Part shown: positions 35,823-46,105 of the stretch, in pieces
How the letters are laid out: every line of letters starts with the position of its first letter
How positions within the stretch are numbered: the first letter of the stretch is position 1
Assembly (NCBI GenBank): GCA_937902995.1
Contig: CALEKY010000098.1
Coordinates: 32,836-96,835, forward strand
DNA length: 64,000 nucleotides
Direction of reading: 5' to 3'
DNA from: an uncultured Sinobacteraceae bacterium
GTDB taxonomy: Bacteria; Pseudomonadota; Gammaproteobacteria; Steroidobacterales; Steroidobacteraceae
Translations under genes and position numbers: made by a program
Notes under the pieces: generated by a model
Seen by the model: the letters and a program-made list of their open reading frames with translations, nothing else
Database searches by the model: none
Told to the model about the DNA's origin: nothing

Positions 35823-37835
35823 GTGATTCGAGAATCGGTTCTAGTCACTATCGTTCTTGCTCCCCTGATCGCATCGGTGCTGGCAGGGATTGCCGGCAAG
35901 CTGATCGGTCGCCGCGGAGCGCATACCGTCACGATCCTCGGCGTGGCGCTCTCGTGCGGGCTGTCGATCTACGTCCTGCAGCAGTTGCTGAACGGCGCGC
36001 CGACCTACAACGACGCCTGGTACACGTGGCTGGTGAGCGACGGCATCCGTATGGAGGTCGGTTTCCTGGTCGATCGGCTGACGGCTTTGATGATGGTCGT
36101 CGTGACGTTCGTGTCGTTGTGCGTGCACATCTACACGATCGGCTACATGCACGACGATCCCGGCTACCAGCGTTTCTTCTCGTACATCTCGTTGTTCACG
36201 TTCTCGATGCTCATGCTCGTGATGTCGAACAACTTCCTGCAGCTGTTCTTCGGCTGGGAAGCCGTGGGCCTGGTGTCGTACCTGCTGATCGGCTTCTGGT
36301 ACACGCGTCCGTCCGCGATCTTCGCGAACATGAAGGCGTTCCTCGTGAACCGCGTGGGCGACTTCGGCTTCGTGCTCGGCATCGCCGGCGTCGTTTACTT
36401 CACGGGTTCGCTCGATTACGTCACGGTGTTCGGTCAGGCCGAGCAAATCGCCTCGCAAACGCTGCAGATCTTCCCCGGTGTCGATTGGAATGCCATCACG
36501 GTGATCTGCATCCTGTTGTTCATCGGTGCGATGGGTAAGTCGGCGCAGGTGCCGCTGCATGTGTGGCTACCCGATTCGATGGAAGGCCCGACGCCGATCT
36601 CCGCGTTGATCCACGCGGCGACGATGGTGACGGCGGGTATCTTCATGGTGGCCCGCATGTCGCCGTTGTTCGAGTTGTCGGAGATGGCGCTGTCTTTTGT
36701 TCTCGTCATCGGTGCGACGACCGCTTTCTTCATGGGGCTGCTCGGCCTCGTGAACAACGACATCAAGCGTGTCGTTGCTTACTCGACGCTTTCGCAGCTC
36801 GGCTACATGACGGTGGCGCTCGGTGCATCGGCGTACAGCGTGGCGATCTTCCACTTGATGACGCACGCGTTCTTCAAGGCGTTGCTGTTCCTTGCGGCTG
36901 GTTCCGTGATCGTCGCGATGCACCACGAGCAGGACATGCGGAAGATGGGCGGGCTCAAGAAATACCTGCCCGTGACATATTGGACGGCGTTGATCGGCTC
37001 GCTCGCATTGATCGGTTTCCCGGGAACGTCAGGATTCTTCTCCAAGGACGCGTTGATCGAAGCCGTGCATGCAGCGAACATTCCTGGCGCGACGTATGCG
37101 TATTGGTGTGTGCTGTTGGGCGTGTTCGTCACGGCGTTCTACAGCTTCCGCCTCGTGTTCATGACATTCCATGGCTCCGAGCGATTCCACACGGCTGCGG
37201 ATCATCATGAATCCCATGGTGGGCACGACGCGCATGACGATCACGGCCATGGGCACTCGGGTCCGCCGGAGGAGGCATTCTGGTCGATCAAGCTGCCGCT
37301 GATCGTCTTGGCCGTGCCGTCGCTATTGATCGGAGCCTTCACGATCACGCCGGTGCTGTTCGGTGGCTATTTCGGTGATGCGATCTTCGTGCGGCCCGAG
37401 CACGATACGGTCGGCCATGTCGGCGAGTCGTTCCACGGCATCGTGGGCTTCATGCTTCACGCCCTGACGGGGCCGGTGTTTTGGTTGATGCTCGCGGGTG
37501 TGGTCGCCTCTTGGTATCTCTACATCAAGCGGCCGGACCTGCCGGATGTGATCGCGGAGAAGTTCTCCGCCATCTACAAGGTTCTGTCGAACAAGTTCTA
37601 TTTCGACGAGATCAATCAGTTCGTCTTCGGCAAGGGCAGCGTCGGGTTGGGCAAGGCGCTGTGGAAGGTCGGCGATGTGGCGCTGATCGACGGTCTCGCC
37701 GTGAACGGTTCGGCACGCGTCGTGGGATGGCTCTCGGGCGTCGTTCGCCGCATCCAAACGGGATATCTGTATCACTACGCATTCGCAATGATCATCGGCC
37801 TGTCCGCGCTCATTGCGTGGTACGTGCTGCGCTAA
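35823..37835 (+). CDS. nuoL: NADH-quinone oxidoreductase subunit L
   Basis: Distal antiporter-like proton-pumping subunit, 670 residues from GTG 35823. Conserved: NFLQLFFGWEAVGLVSYLLIGFWY, GKSAQVPLHVWLPDSMEGPTPISALIHAATMVTAGIFM and the long lateral helix near the C-terminus. A His/Asp/Gly-rich loop at about residues 456-482 (DHHESHGGHDAHDDHGHGH) lies between helices. Confidence 0.98.
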   Translation: MIRESVLVTIVLAPLIASVLAGIAGKLIGRRGAHTVTILGVALSCGLSIYVLQQLLNGAPTYNDAWYTWLVSDGIRMEVGFLVDRLTALMMVVVTFVSLCVHIYTIGYMHDDPGYQRFFSYISLFTFSMLMLVMSNNFLQLFFGWEAVGLVSYLLIGFWYTRPSAIFANMKAFLVNRVGDFGFVLGIAGVVYFTGSLDYVTVFGQAEQIASQTLQIFPGVDWNAITVICILLFIGAMGKSAQVPLHVWLPDSMEGPTPISALIHAATMVTAGIFMVARMSPLFELSEMALSFVLVIGATTAFFMGLLGLVNNDIKRVVAYSTLSQLGYMTVALGASAYSVAIFHLMTHAFFKALLFLAAGSVIVAMHHEQDMRKMGGLKKYLPVTYWTALIGSLALIGFPGTSGFFSKDALIEAVHAANIPGATYAYWCVLLGVFVTAFYSFRLVFMTFHGSERFHTAADHHESHGGHDAHDDHGHGHSGPPEEAFWSIKLPLIVLAVPSLLIGAFTITPVLFGGYFGDAIFVRPEHDTVGHVGESFHGIVGFMLHALTGPVFWLMLAGVVASWYLYIKRPDLPDVIAEKFSAIYKVLSNKFYFDEINQFVFGKGSVGLGKALWKVGDVALIDGLAVNGSARVVGWLSGVVRRIQTGYLYHYAFAMIIGLSALIAWYVLR

Positions 37836-37858
37836 CTTCAGGCTCATAAGAAACATCC

Positions 37859-39388
37859 ATGCAGTTCGACTGGCCAATTTTGAGTGTGTTGATCTGGCTG
37901 CCCATCGCTGGCGGCTTGGTCATGCTGGCGCTCGGCGAGCGTGCAATCGGTTTGGGACGATGGGTGGCGCTCGTCACGACGGCCGTGACCTTCGGCCTGT
38001 CGACGCTGCTCTATACGAATTTCGATATGACGACGGCGCAAATGCAGTTCGTCGAGCGGCTTGCTTGGCTGCCGCAGTTCGCGTCGTACTACGCGCTCGG
38101 CGTCGACGGCATTTCGATGCCGCTCGTAATACTGACGACGTTCATCACGCCGTTGGTCGTGATCGCGGCGTGGACGGTGATCGAGAAGAAGCCGGCGCAG
38201 TACTTCGCGTCGTTCCTGATCCTCGAAGGATTGATGGTCGGCGTCTTCGCGGCCACGGACGCGCTGCTGTTCTACGTGTTCTGGGAAGCGATGCTCATCC
38301 CGATGTTCATCATCATCGGCGTGTGGGGCGGACCGCGCCGCGTTTACGCGACGATCAAGTTCTTCCTGTACACGTTCCTCGGCTCCGTCTTCATGCTGGT
38401 GTCGCTGATCTACATGTACTTGAAGACCTGCGATGCCGGCTCGTGCAGCTACGCGATCGCCGACTTCCAGCGCCTGCCGCTGGCGATGAATGCGCAGATC
38501 TTGATCTTCATCGCCTTCTTGCTCGCCTTCGCGGTCAAGGTGCCGATGTGGCCGGTGCACACCTGGCTGCCGGATGCGCACGTCGAGGCGCCGACGGGCG
38601 GATCGGTCATTCTTGCGGCGATCATGCTGAAGATGGGCGGCTACGGTTTTCTGCGTTTCGCGCTGCCGATCACGCCGGATGCGGCCCAACAGCTCGATTG
38701 GCTGGTGATTTCTCTATCGCTCATCGCGGTGGTCTACATCGGCTTCGTCGCGCTGGTGCAGCAGGACATGAAGAAGCTGATCGCGTATTCGTCCATTGCG
38801 CACATGGGCTTCGTGACGCTGGGATCCTTCCTGGTGTTCGAGCTGGTGCGAGTGCACGGCGACGTGCGCGGTGCAGCGATGGGCATCGACGGTGCGATGG
38901 TGCAGATGATTTCGCACGGTCTGGTTTCGGGAGCGATGTTCTTCTGCGTGGGCGTGCTGTACGACCGCGTGCACAGCCGAGAGATCAGTGCCTACGGCGG
39001 CGTCGTGAACAAGATGCCGATTTTCGCGGCCTTCGCAGTGCTATTCGCGATGGCCAACTCGGGGTTGCCGGCGACGTCGGGATTCGTCGGCGAGTTCCTA
39101 GTCATTCTTGCGAGCTTCCGCGCCGATTTCTGGTACGCGTTCCTGGCCGGACTGACTCTCATCCTCGGTGCCGCCTACACGCTGTGGCTCGTGAAGCGCG
39201 TGGTCTTCGGTCCAGTGACGAACGATCACGTCGCACACCTCACCGATGTGAACAGCCGTGAGCTCTTCGTGCTCGGCGTGTTGGCGGTAGCCGTGCTCTT
39301 GTTGGGTGTGTGGCCGGCGCCGCTGCTCGACGTCATGCGTCCGACCATCGAGCAGCTCGTTCAGCAGATCACCGTGTCCAAACTCTAG
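37859..39388 (+). CDS. nuoM: NADH-quinone oxidoreductase subunit M
   Basis: Second antiporter-like proton-pumping subunit, 509 residues. Hallmarks: YYALGVDGISMPLVILTTF, LFYVFWEAMLIPMFIIIGVWGG, VKVPMWPVHTWLPDAHVEAPTGGSVILAAIMLKMGGYGFLRF. Follows nuoL by 23 bp. Confidence 0.98.
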   Translation: MQFDWPILSVLIWLPIAGGLVMLALGERAIGLGRWVALVTTAVTFGLSTLLYTNFDMTTAQMQFVERLAWLPQFASYYALGVDGISMPLVILTTFITPLVVIAAWTVIEKKPAQYFASFLILEGLMVGVFAATDALLFYVFWEAMLIPMFIIIGVWGGPRRVYATIKFFLYTFLGSVFMLVSLIYMYLKTCDAGSCSYAIADFQRLPLAMNAQILIFIAFLLAFAVKVPMWPVHTWLPDAHVEAPTGGSVILAAIMLKMGGYGFLRFALPITPDAAQQLDWLVISLSLIAVVYIGFVALVQQDMKKLIAYSSIAHMGFVTLGSFLVFELVRVHGDVRGAAMGIDGAMVQMISHGLVSGAMFFCVGVLYDRVHSREISAYGGVVNKMPIFAAFAVLFAMANSGLPATSGFVGEFLVILASFRADFWYAFLAGLTLILGAAYTLWLVKRVVFGPVTNDHVAHLTDVNSRELFVLGVLAVAVLLLGVWPAPLLDVMRPTIEQLVQQITVSKL

Positions 39389-39398
39389 AAGCCCTCTC

Positions 39399-40844
39399 AT
39401 GACAGAAGTCGTCATCAATGCAGCCGATTACGCTGCGGCGGCCGCCGAGATCTTCGTGCTGGGCGCAATCTGCGCGATCCTGCTGGTCGATCTCTTTCTC
39501 GACGACGCCAAGCGCTGGATCTCCTTTGCGCTGACGCTGATCGCGCTCGTCGGCGCGGCGTTCGTGACCGTGAATTTTGCGGTGGATGAACGTGTTACGG
39601 CGTTCAACGGGGCGTTCATCGCCGACCCAATGGGGGATGTGCTGAAACTATTCGCTTACGGCACGGTCGGTGCGGCGCTGCTGTACGCGCGCGAGAGCCT
39701 GCAGCAACGCGGATTGTTCAAGGGCGAGTACTTCGTTCTCGCGTTGTTGGCGCTCCTCGGCATGATGGTGATGACGTCGGCGGGCAGTTTGCTCACCGTC
39801 TATTTGGGCGTCGAGTTGCTCGCACTGTCGCTGTACTCGCTCGTCGCGATCGAGCGCGACGCGGAAGTCCCGGCCGAGAGCGCGATGAAGTATTTCGTGC
39901 TCGGCGCCATCGCTTCCGGAATGATGCTGTACGGGTTCTCGATCGTTTACGGTCTCACCGGCACATTACAGCTCGATGATCTCGCGATCGCGGTTCGCGA
40001 AGTGGGACCCGACAAGCTCGGCTTGCTGTTCGGGCTGGTTTTCATCGTCGCGGGTCTCGCCTTCAAGTTCGGCGCAGTTCCGTTCCACATGTGGGTCCCC
40101 GATGTGTATCACGGCGCTGCGACACCCGTGACGCTGTTCATCGGTTCGGCGCCGAAGATCGCTTACTTCGTGCTTGCGATCCGTGTGCTGGCAGAAGGCC
40201 TCGGAGCAATGGTCGAGAGCTGGCAGGGCATACTGATCGTTCTGTCCGTACTCTCGATGGCGATCGGCAACGTGGTCGCGATCGCGCAGTCCAATCTCAA
40301 GCGTATGCTCGCGTATTCGACGATTTCGAACGTGGGCTTCATCCTGCTCGGCATTCTGGCGGGAACAACCGACGGATATCGCGCAGCGATGTACTACACG
40401 TTCGTGTACGTGATCATGGCGATCGGCTCGTTCGCGATGATCCTGCTGCTGTCGCGCAAGGGCTTCGAGGCCGACAAGCTCGACGATTTCCGCGGACTCA
40501 ATCGCAAGAGTCCGTGGTTTGCTGCAGTGATGGCGATGCTGATGTTCAGCACGGCAGGCGTCCCGCCGTTCGTCGGTTTCTGGGCCAAGTTGGCCGTGCT
40601 CGGCGCCGTGGTCGAAGTCGGGTTGGAGTGGCTTGCTGTTGTCGCTGTCGTTTTCTCGGTCATCGGCGCGTACTACTACCTGCGCGTAGTCAAACTCATG
40701 TACTTCGATGAGCCGACCGAAGAGGTTGAAATCCAAGCAGGCGGCACAATGCGGGCATTGCTGAGCTTGAACGGATTGGCGGTGCTGTTGCTCGGAATTT
40801 TCCCGAGCGTGCTGATCGAGCTCTGTGCGCGCGTTTTGCCGTGA
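39399..40844 (+). CDS. nuoN: NADH-quinone oxidoreductase subunit N
   Basis: Third antiporter-like subunit, 481 residues from ATG 39399. Conserved: YLGVELLALSLYSLVAIERD, FKFGAVPFHMWVPDVYHGAATPVTLFIGSAPKIAYF, SNLKRMLAYSTISNVGFILLG. An in-frame start at 39306 lies inside nuoM and is rejected. Last gene of the nuo operon; no hairpin terminator follows before the tRNA promoter. Confidence 0.98.
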   Translation: MTEVVINAADYAAAAAEIFVLGAICAILLVDLFLDDAKRWISFALTLIALVGAAFVTVNFAVDERVTAFNGAFIADPMGDVLKLFAYGTVGAALLYARESLQQRGLFKGEYFVLALLALLGMMVMTSAGSLLTVYLGVELLALSLYSLVAIERDAEVPAESAMKYFVLGAIASGMMLYGFSIVYGLTGTLQLDDLAIAVREVGPDKLGLLFGLVFIVAGLAFKFGAVPFHMWVPDVYHGAATPVTLFIGSAPKIAYFVLAIRVLAEGLGAMVESWQGILIVLSVLSMAIGNVVAIAQSNLKRMLAYSTISNVGFILLGILAGTTDGYRAAMYYTFVYVIMAIGSFAMILLLSRKGFEADKLDDFRGLNRKSPWFAAVMAMLMFSTAGVPPFVGFWAKLAVLGAVVEVGLEWLAVVAVVFSVIGAYYYLRVVKLMYFDEPTEEVEIQAGGTMRALLSLNGLAVLLLGIFPSVLIELCARVLP

Positions 40845-40861
40845 GGCGCGAGTGCGAACCC

Positions 40862-40890
40862 TTGTAATGGTCGACACCCGCCCTTAGAAT
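40862..40890 (+). promoter_or_regulatory. Promoter of the initiator tRNA gene
   Basis: TTGTAA (40862-40867), a 17-base spacer, TAGAAT (40885-40890). The GC-rich discriminator GCGCGCC that follows is typical of stringently controlled stable-RNA promoters. Start expected near 40897, seven bases before the tRNA. Confidence 0.75.
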
Positions 40891-40903
40891 GCGCGCCCTC
40901 TGC

Positions 40904-40980
40904 TGCGGGGTGGAGCAGTCTGGCAGCTCGTCGGGCTCATAACCCGAAGGTCGCAGGTTCAAATCCTGCCCCCGCTACCA
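40904..40980 (+). tRNA. Initiator tRNA-fMet (anticodon CAT)
   Basis: 77 bases with encoded CCA. The anticodon arm TCGGG-CTCATAA-CCCGA has three G-C pairs next to the loop, the mark of an initiator, and the D-arm AGCAGTCTGGCAGCTC fits. The acceptor TGCGGGG pairs with CCCCGCT except at the end, where position 1 (T) faces position 72 (T). Absence of a 1-72 pair is an initiator feature, but E. coli has C-A there. Located upstream of rimP like metY in E. coli. Confidence 0.97.
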
Positions 40981-40987
40981 AACCTTC

Positions 40988-41026
40988 AACAAATGCGCCG
41001 CTCACTCGAGCGGCGCATTTGTTTTT
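40988..41026 (+). terminator. Strong rho-independent terminator after tRNA-fMet
   Basis: CAAATGCGCCGCTC and GAGCGGCGCATTTG pair perfectly (14 bp, two more A-T pairs outside) around an ACTC loop, followed by TTTTT (41022-41026). It ends the tRNA transcript eight bases after CCA. Confidence 0.95.
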
Positions 41027-41130
41027 GGGCCACGCAACGACCGGACCCGCTGCCGATTCGAGGCGCCTGGGTATTGCATTTGGTTGCCAGATGCGGTTGG
41101 CCAGTTGTGCACTGAAACCGTAGAAGATCC

Positions 41131-41139
41131 TGTGGATAA
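41131..41139 (-). promoter_or_regulatory. Consensus DnaA box
   Basis: TTATCCACA on the minus strand, the exact consensus 9-mer. A single box is expected by chance roughly once per 130 kb, and no partner boxes or AT-rich unwinding region are visible, so this is not an origin. Confidence 0.35.
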
Positions 41140-41178
41140 GCCGGTCCAGTTTCGTGTTTTTCTCGAAGAAGATGGGGA

Positions 41179-41195
41179 TGGTCAAAATTTGACCA
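41179..41195. promoter_or_regulatory. 17-bp operator-like palindrome
   Basis: TGGTCAAAATTTGACCA: perfect 8-bp arms around one central A. It looks like a dimeric regulator site (the TGGTC/GACCA ends recall GntR-type operators). It lies about 65 bp before the promoter-like site at 41260. Confidence 0.4.
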
Positions 41196-41259
41196 GCACT
41201 CGTCCAGGTGAGCAGAGAGCAGGGTTTGGGCCGGTCGGCGGGCAAATCCCCTGATTCCT

Positions 41260-41289
41260 GTGGCATTTGCCTGCTTCGTTCTATAGAAT
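41260..41289 (+). promoter_or_regulatory. Promoter-like site upstream of a small transcript
   Basis: GTGGCA (4 of 6), an 18-base spacer, TAGAAT (41284-41289), followed by the GC-rich CCGCGG. The -10 and discriminator resemble those of the tRNA-fMet promoter 400 bp upstream. Confidence 0.45.
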
Positions 41290-41295
41290 CCGCGG

Positions 41296-41413
41296 TCCAA
41301 GTGATGGGGTCGCGCGCTCGTCCGCCGGGCGGTCGAGGGTGCAACTGGGTACGTAGCAGGCCCCCGCTACCAGCTTTTCGTAACGAAAAGGCCCCTGAAC
41401 GAAGGGGCTTTTT
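41296..41413 (+). ncRNA. Possible small RNA or decayed tRNA-fMet copy
   Basis: A promoter-like site, a hairpin (41317-41337: CTCG-T-CCGC, loop CGG, GCGG-T-CGAG), a 13-base exact copy of the tRNA-fMet 3' end GCCCCCGCTACCA (41360-41372), a CTTTTCG/CGAAAAG hairpin, and a terminator. From the -10 to CCA is 89 bp here versus 96 bp in the real tRNA gene. No T-loop or anticodon arm can be drawn, so it is not a working tRNA. It may be a relic, an integration scar, or a small RNA of about 118 bases. Confidence 0.35.
41374..41413 (+). terminator. Tandem hairpins and rho-independent terminator
   Basis: CTTTTCG-TAA-CGAAAAG (41374-41390) is followed at once by GCCCCT-GAACGA-AGGGGC (41391-41408) and TTTTT (41409-41413); the preceding A-run can pair with the T-run. 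Strong intrinsic terminator well before rimP. Confidence 0.88.
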
Positions 41414-41488
41414 GGTTTCTGGGCCTTGCCCACAGTCAGGGCGGGCGTCAGGGAGGTCTGGCGAATCGGCCGGACCGGGAAGGGAATA

Positions 41489-41518
41489 ACGAGAATGGGC
41501 CTTGGGCCCATTTTTCGT
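41489..41518 (+). terminator. Leader hairpin before rimP (possible attenuator)
   Basis: AATGGGCC-TTG-GGCCCATT (41494-41512) followed by TTT; the outer bases can extend the stem with one bulge. It lies 31 bp before the rimP ATG. A partial terminator here would fit known NusA-dependent control of this operon. Confidence 0.6.
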
Positions 41519-41549
41519 TTGTGCAGGTTGAAAACCGGAGGTGATCGCG

Positions 41550-42002
41550 ATGCTACGAGACCAGCTGGTCGAGCTGCTCGAGCCGGTCGTGACGAGCCTC
41601 GGGTACGAGCTGTGGGAGCTCGAGTACGCAGCGCGCCCTAGAGGGGGGGTGCTGCGGCTATATATTGATTCGCGCGAGGGTATTTCCCTCGACGACTGCG
41701 AGCGTGTGAGCCGTGCCGTCAGCGAAGTGCTGGACGCCGCGGACCCGATCGAGTCGGAGTACACGCTCGAGGTGTCCTCGCCGGGCTTGGATCGCGTGTT
41801 GCGCACGCCGGCGCACTTCGAGCGCGTTGCCGGCGAGCGGATCAGGCTCGAGATGGTCGAGCCGGTGAACGGGCGAAAGCGGTTCACGGGTCGGTTGACG
41901 GACGTGAGCGGAGGCGAGATCACGCTCGAAGTGGACGGGACGGCAGTACAGCTGCCGATCGCAGGAATTCACAAGGCGCGGGTTGCGCCGGATTATCGAT
42001 GA
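41550..42002 (+). CDS. rimP: Ribosome maturation factor RimP
   Basis: Assists 30S subunit maturation. 150 residues from ATG 41550, chosen because GGAGGTGA ends five bases upstream; a GTG at 41541 overlaps that site. Family features: GYELWELEYAARPRGGVLRLYIDSREGISLDDCERVSRAVSEVLD and YTLEVSSPGLDRVLRTPAHFERVAG, then the C-terminal SH3-like domain. First gene of rimP-nusA-infB. Confidence 0.97.
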   Translation: MLRDQLVELLEPVVTSLGYELWELEYAARPRGGVLRLYIDSREGISLDDCERVSRAVSEVLDAADPIESEYTLEVSSPGLDRVLRTPAHFERVAGERIRLEMVEPVNGRKRFTGRLTDVSGGEITLEVDGTAVQLPIAGIHKARVAPDYR

Positions 42003-42032
42003 GTGTCTGCCGGACGGGCAGGAGTGCGCACG

Positions 42033-43538
42033 ATGAACAAAGAAATTTTGATGGTGGTCGATGCAGTCTCGAACGAGAAGGGCGTCGACAAGGAAATCAT
42101 CTTCGAAGCGCTCGAAGCGGCGCTGGCCTCTGCCACGCGTAAGCGTTACGGCGAGGACATCGACGTGCGCGTCTCCATCAATCGTAAGACCGGCGATTAC
42201 GACACTTGGCGGCGCTGGAAGGTGTTTGCCGACGACTCGACTGAGCTCGAGAATCCTGAGAGCGAGCTCCGCCTCGAGGATGCGCTCGAGATTTCGCCGG
42301 ACGCCCAAGTGGGCGGCTATGTCGAACAGCCGCTCGAGTCGATCGCCTTCGGACGCATTGCAGCTCAGACCGCCAAACAAGTGATCGTACAGAAGGTGCG
42401 CGAGGCAGAGCGCGCGCAGGTCGTCGAGGAATACAAGGGCCGCGTCGGCACGCTCGTGTCGGGTGTCGTCAAACGCGTCGACCGCAACGGCGTCTATGTC
42501 GATCTCGGCGGCAATGCCGAGGGCTTCATTCCGCGCGATCAGATGATTCCGCGCGAGCCGGTCCGTGCCCAGGATCGGATCAAGGCCTATTTGAAAGACG
42601 TCCGCTCGGAGCCGAGAGGTCCGCAGCTCTTTCTGTCGCGCACGGCGCCCGAGTTCCTGATCGAGCTGTTCAAGCTCGAGGTTCCCGAAGTGGGGCAGGG
42701 TTTGATTCAGATTCTCGGCGCAGCTCGCGATCCGGGTGTGCGCGCGAAGATCGCCGTAAAGAGCAACGACAGCCGCATCGACCCCGTCGGTGCGTGCGTC
42801 GGCATGCGCGGCTCGCGCGTGCAGGCCGTTTCGAACGAGATTGCGGGCGAGCGCGTCGACATCATCCCGTACGACGACAATCCGGCCCAATTCGTGATCA
42901 ACGCGATGGCGCCTGCGGAGGTCGTCTCGATTGTCGTGGACGAAGATGCGCATTCGATGGACATCGCGGTGACGGAGGAGAAGCTGTCGCAGGCGATCGG
43001 TCGCGGCGGACAGAACATTCGGCTCGCCAGCGAGCTCACCGGTTGGGAGCTCAACGTGATGACTGAGCAAGCCGCCGAAGCGAAGAGCGAGGGCGAGACG
43101 CGCGAGCTCATCGAGATGTTCAAGAAGCAGCTCGACGTGGATGACGAGGTCGCGCAAATCCTCGTGCAAGAAGGCTTCTCCAGCGTGGAGGAAATCGCCT
43201 ACGTTCCGCAGTCGGAGCTCGAAGGCATAGAAGAGTTCGACGAGGAGATCATCAAGGAGCTGCGCAACCGCGCGCGCGACGTGCTGCTCACGCAGGCCAT
43301 CGCGAGCGAAGAGCAGATCGATGCCGCACAGCCGGCCCAGGATCTGCTCGAGGTCGATGGCATGGATCAGGAGCTTGCGCGAATCTTGGCCAGTCGCGGC
43401 ATCGTCACGCGCGAGGATCTGGCCGAGCAGGCGGTCGATGACCTGATGGAGATCGAGGGCATCGATCAAGAGCGCGCCGGTGCGTTGATCATGGCCGCAC
43501 GCAAGCATTGGTTCGAGGGCGCTGGGCAGCAGGCCTAG
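42033..43538 (+). CDS. nusA: Transcription termination/antitermination factor NusA
   Basis: RNA polymerase-binding factor controlling pausing and termination. 501 residues from ATG 42033 (AGGAG upstream). Order: N-terminal polymerase-binding domain, S1 domain (RVGTLVSGVVKRVDRNGVYVDLGGNAEGFIPRDQ, about 135-200), two KH domains (DPVGACVGMRGSRVQAVSNEI; SQAIGRGGQNIRLASELTGWELNV), and two acidic C-terminal helix-hairpin-helix repeats as in E. coli. Operon partner of rimP and infB. Confidence 0.98.
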   Translation: MNKEILMVVDAVSNEKGVDKEIIFEALEAALASATRKRYGEDIDVRVSINRKTGDYDTWRRWKVFADDSTELENPESELRLEDALEISPDAQVGGYVEQPLESIAFGRIAAQTAKQVIVQKVREAERAQVVEEYKGRVGTLVSGVVKRVDRNGVYVDLGGNAEGFIPRDQMIPREPVRAQDRIKAYLKDVRSEPRGPQLFLSRTAPEFLIELFKLEVPEVGQGLIQILGAARDPGVRAKIAVKSNDSRIDPVGACVGMRGSRVQAVSNEIAGERVDIIPYDDNPAQFVINAMAPAEVVSIVVDEDAHSMDIAVTEEKLSQAIGRGGQNIRLASELTGWELNVMTEQAAEAKSEGETRELIEMFKKQLDVDDEVAQILVQEGFSSVEEIAYVPQSELEGIEEFDEEIIKELRNRARDVLLTQAIASEEQIDAAQPAQDLLEVDGMDQELARILASRGIVTREDLAEQAVDDLMEIEGIDQERAGALIMAARKHWFEGAGQQA

Positions 43539-43558
43539 TCGCGATCGGGAGGGCCCTT

Positions 43559-46090
<2,532 letters not shown>

Positions 46091-46105
46091 TACGCTCCCT
46101 CTCAC

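Larger units (their letters stand above)
41027..41549. other. tRNA-fMet to rimP spacer with several regulatory-like elements
   Basis: No credible protein gene in 523 bp. In order it holds a consensus DnaA box (41131-41139), a 17-bp operator-like palindrome (41179-41195), a promoter-like site (41260-41289), a copy of the tRNA 3' end (41360-41372), two hairpins with a terminator (41374-41413) and a leader hairpin (41489-41518). The rimP Shine-Dalgarno GGAGGTGA closes it (41537-41544). Confidence 0.75.

Noticed and set aside
41131..41195. Replication origin near the DnaA box
   Set aside because: One box only, no AT-rich unwinding region, no dnaA, dnaN or gidA nearby.
41300..41372. Second functional tRNA upstream of rimP
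   Set aside because: Only the last 13 bases match a tRNA; no T-loop, anticodon arm or pairing 5' acceptor strand can be drawn.
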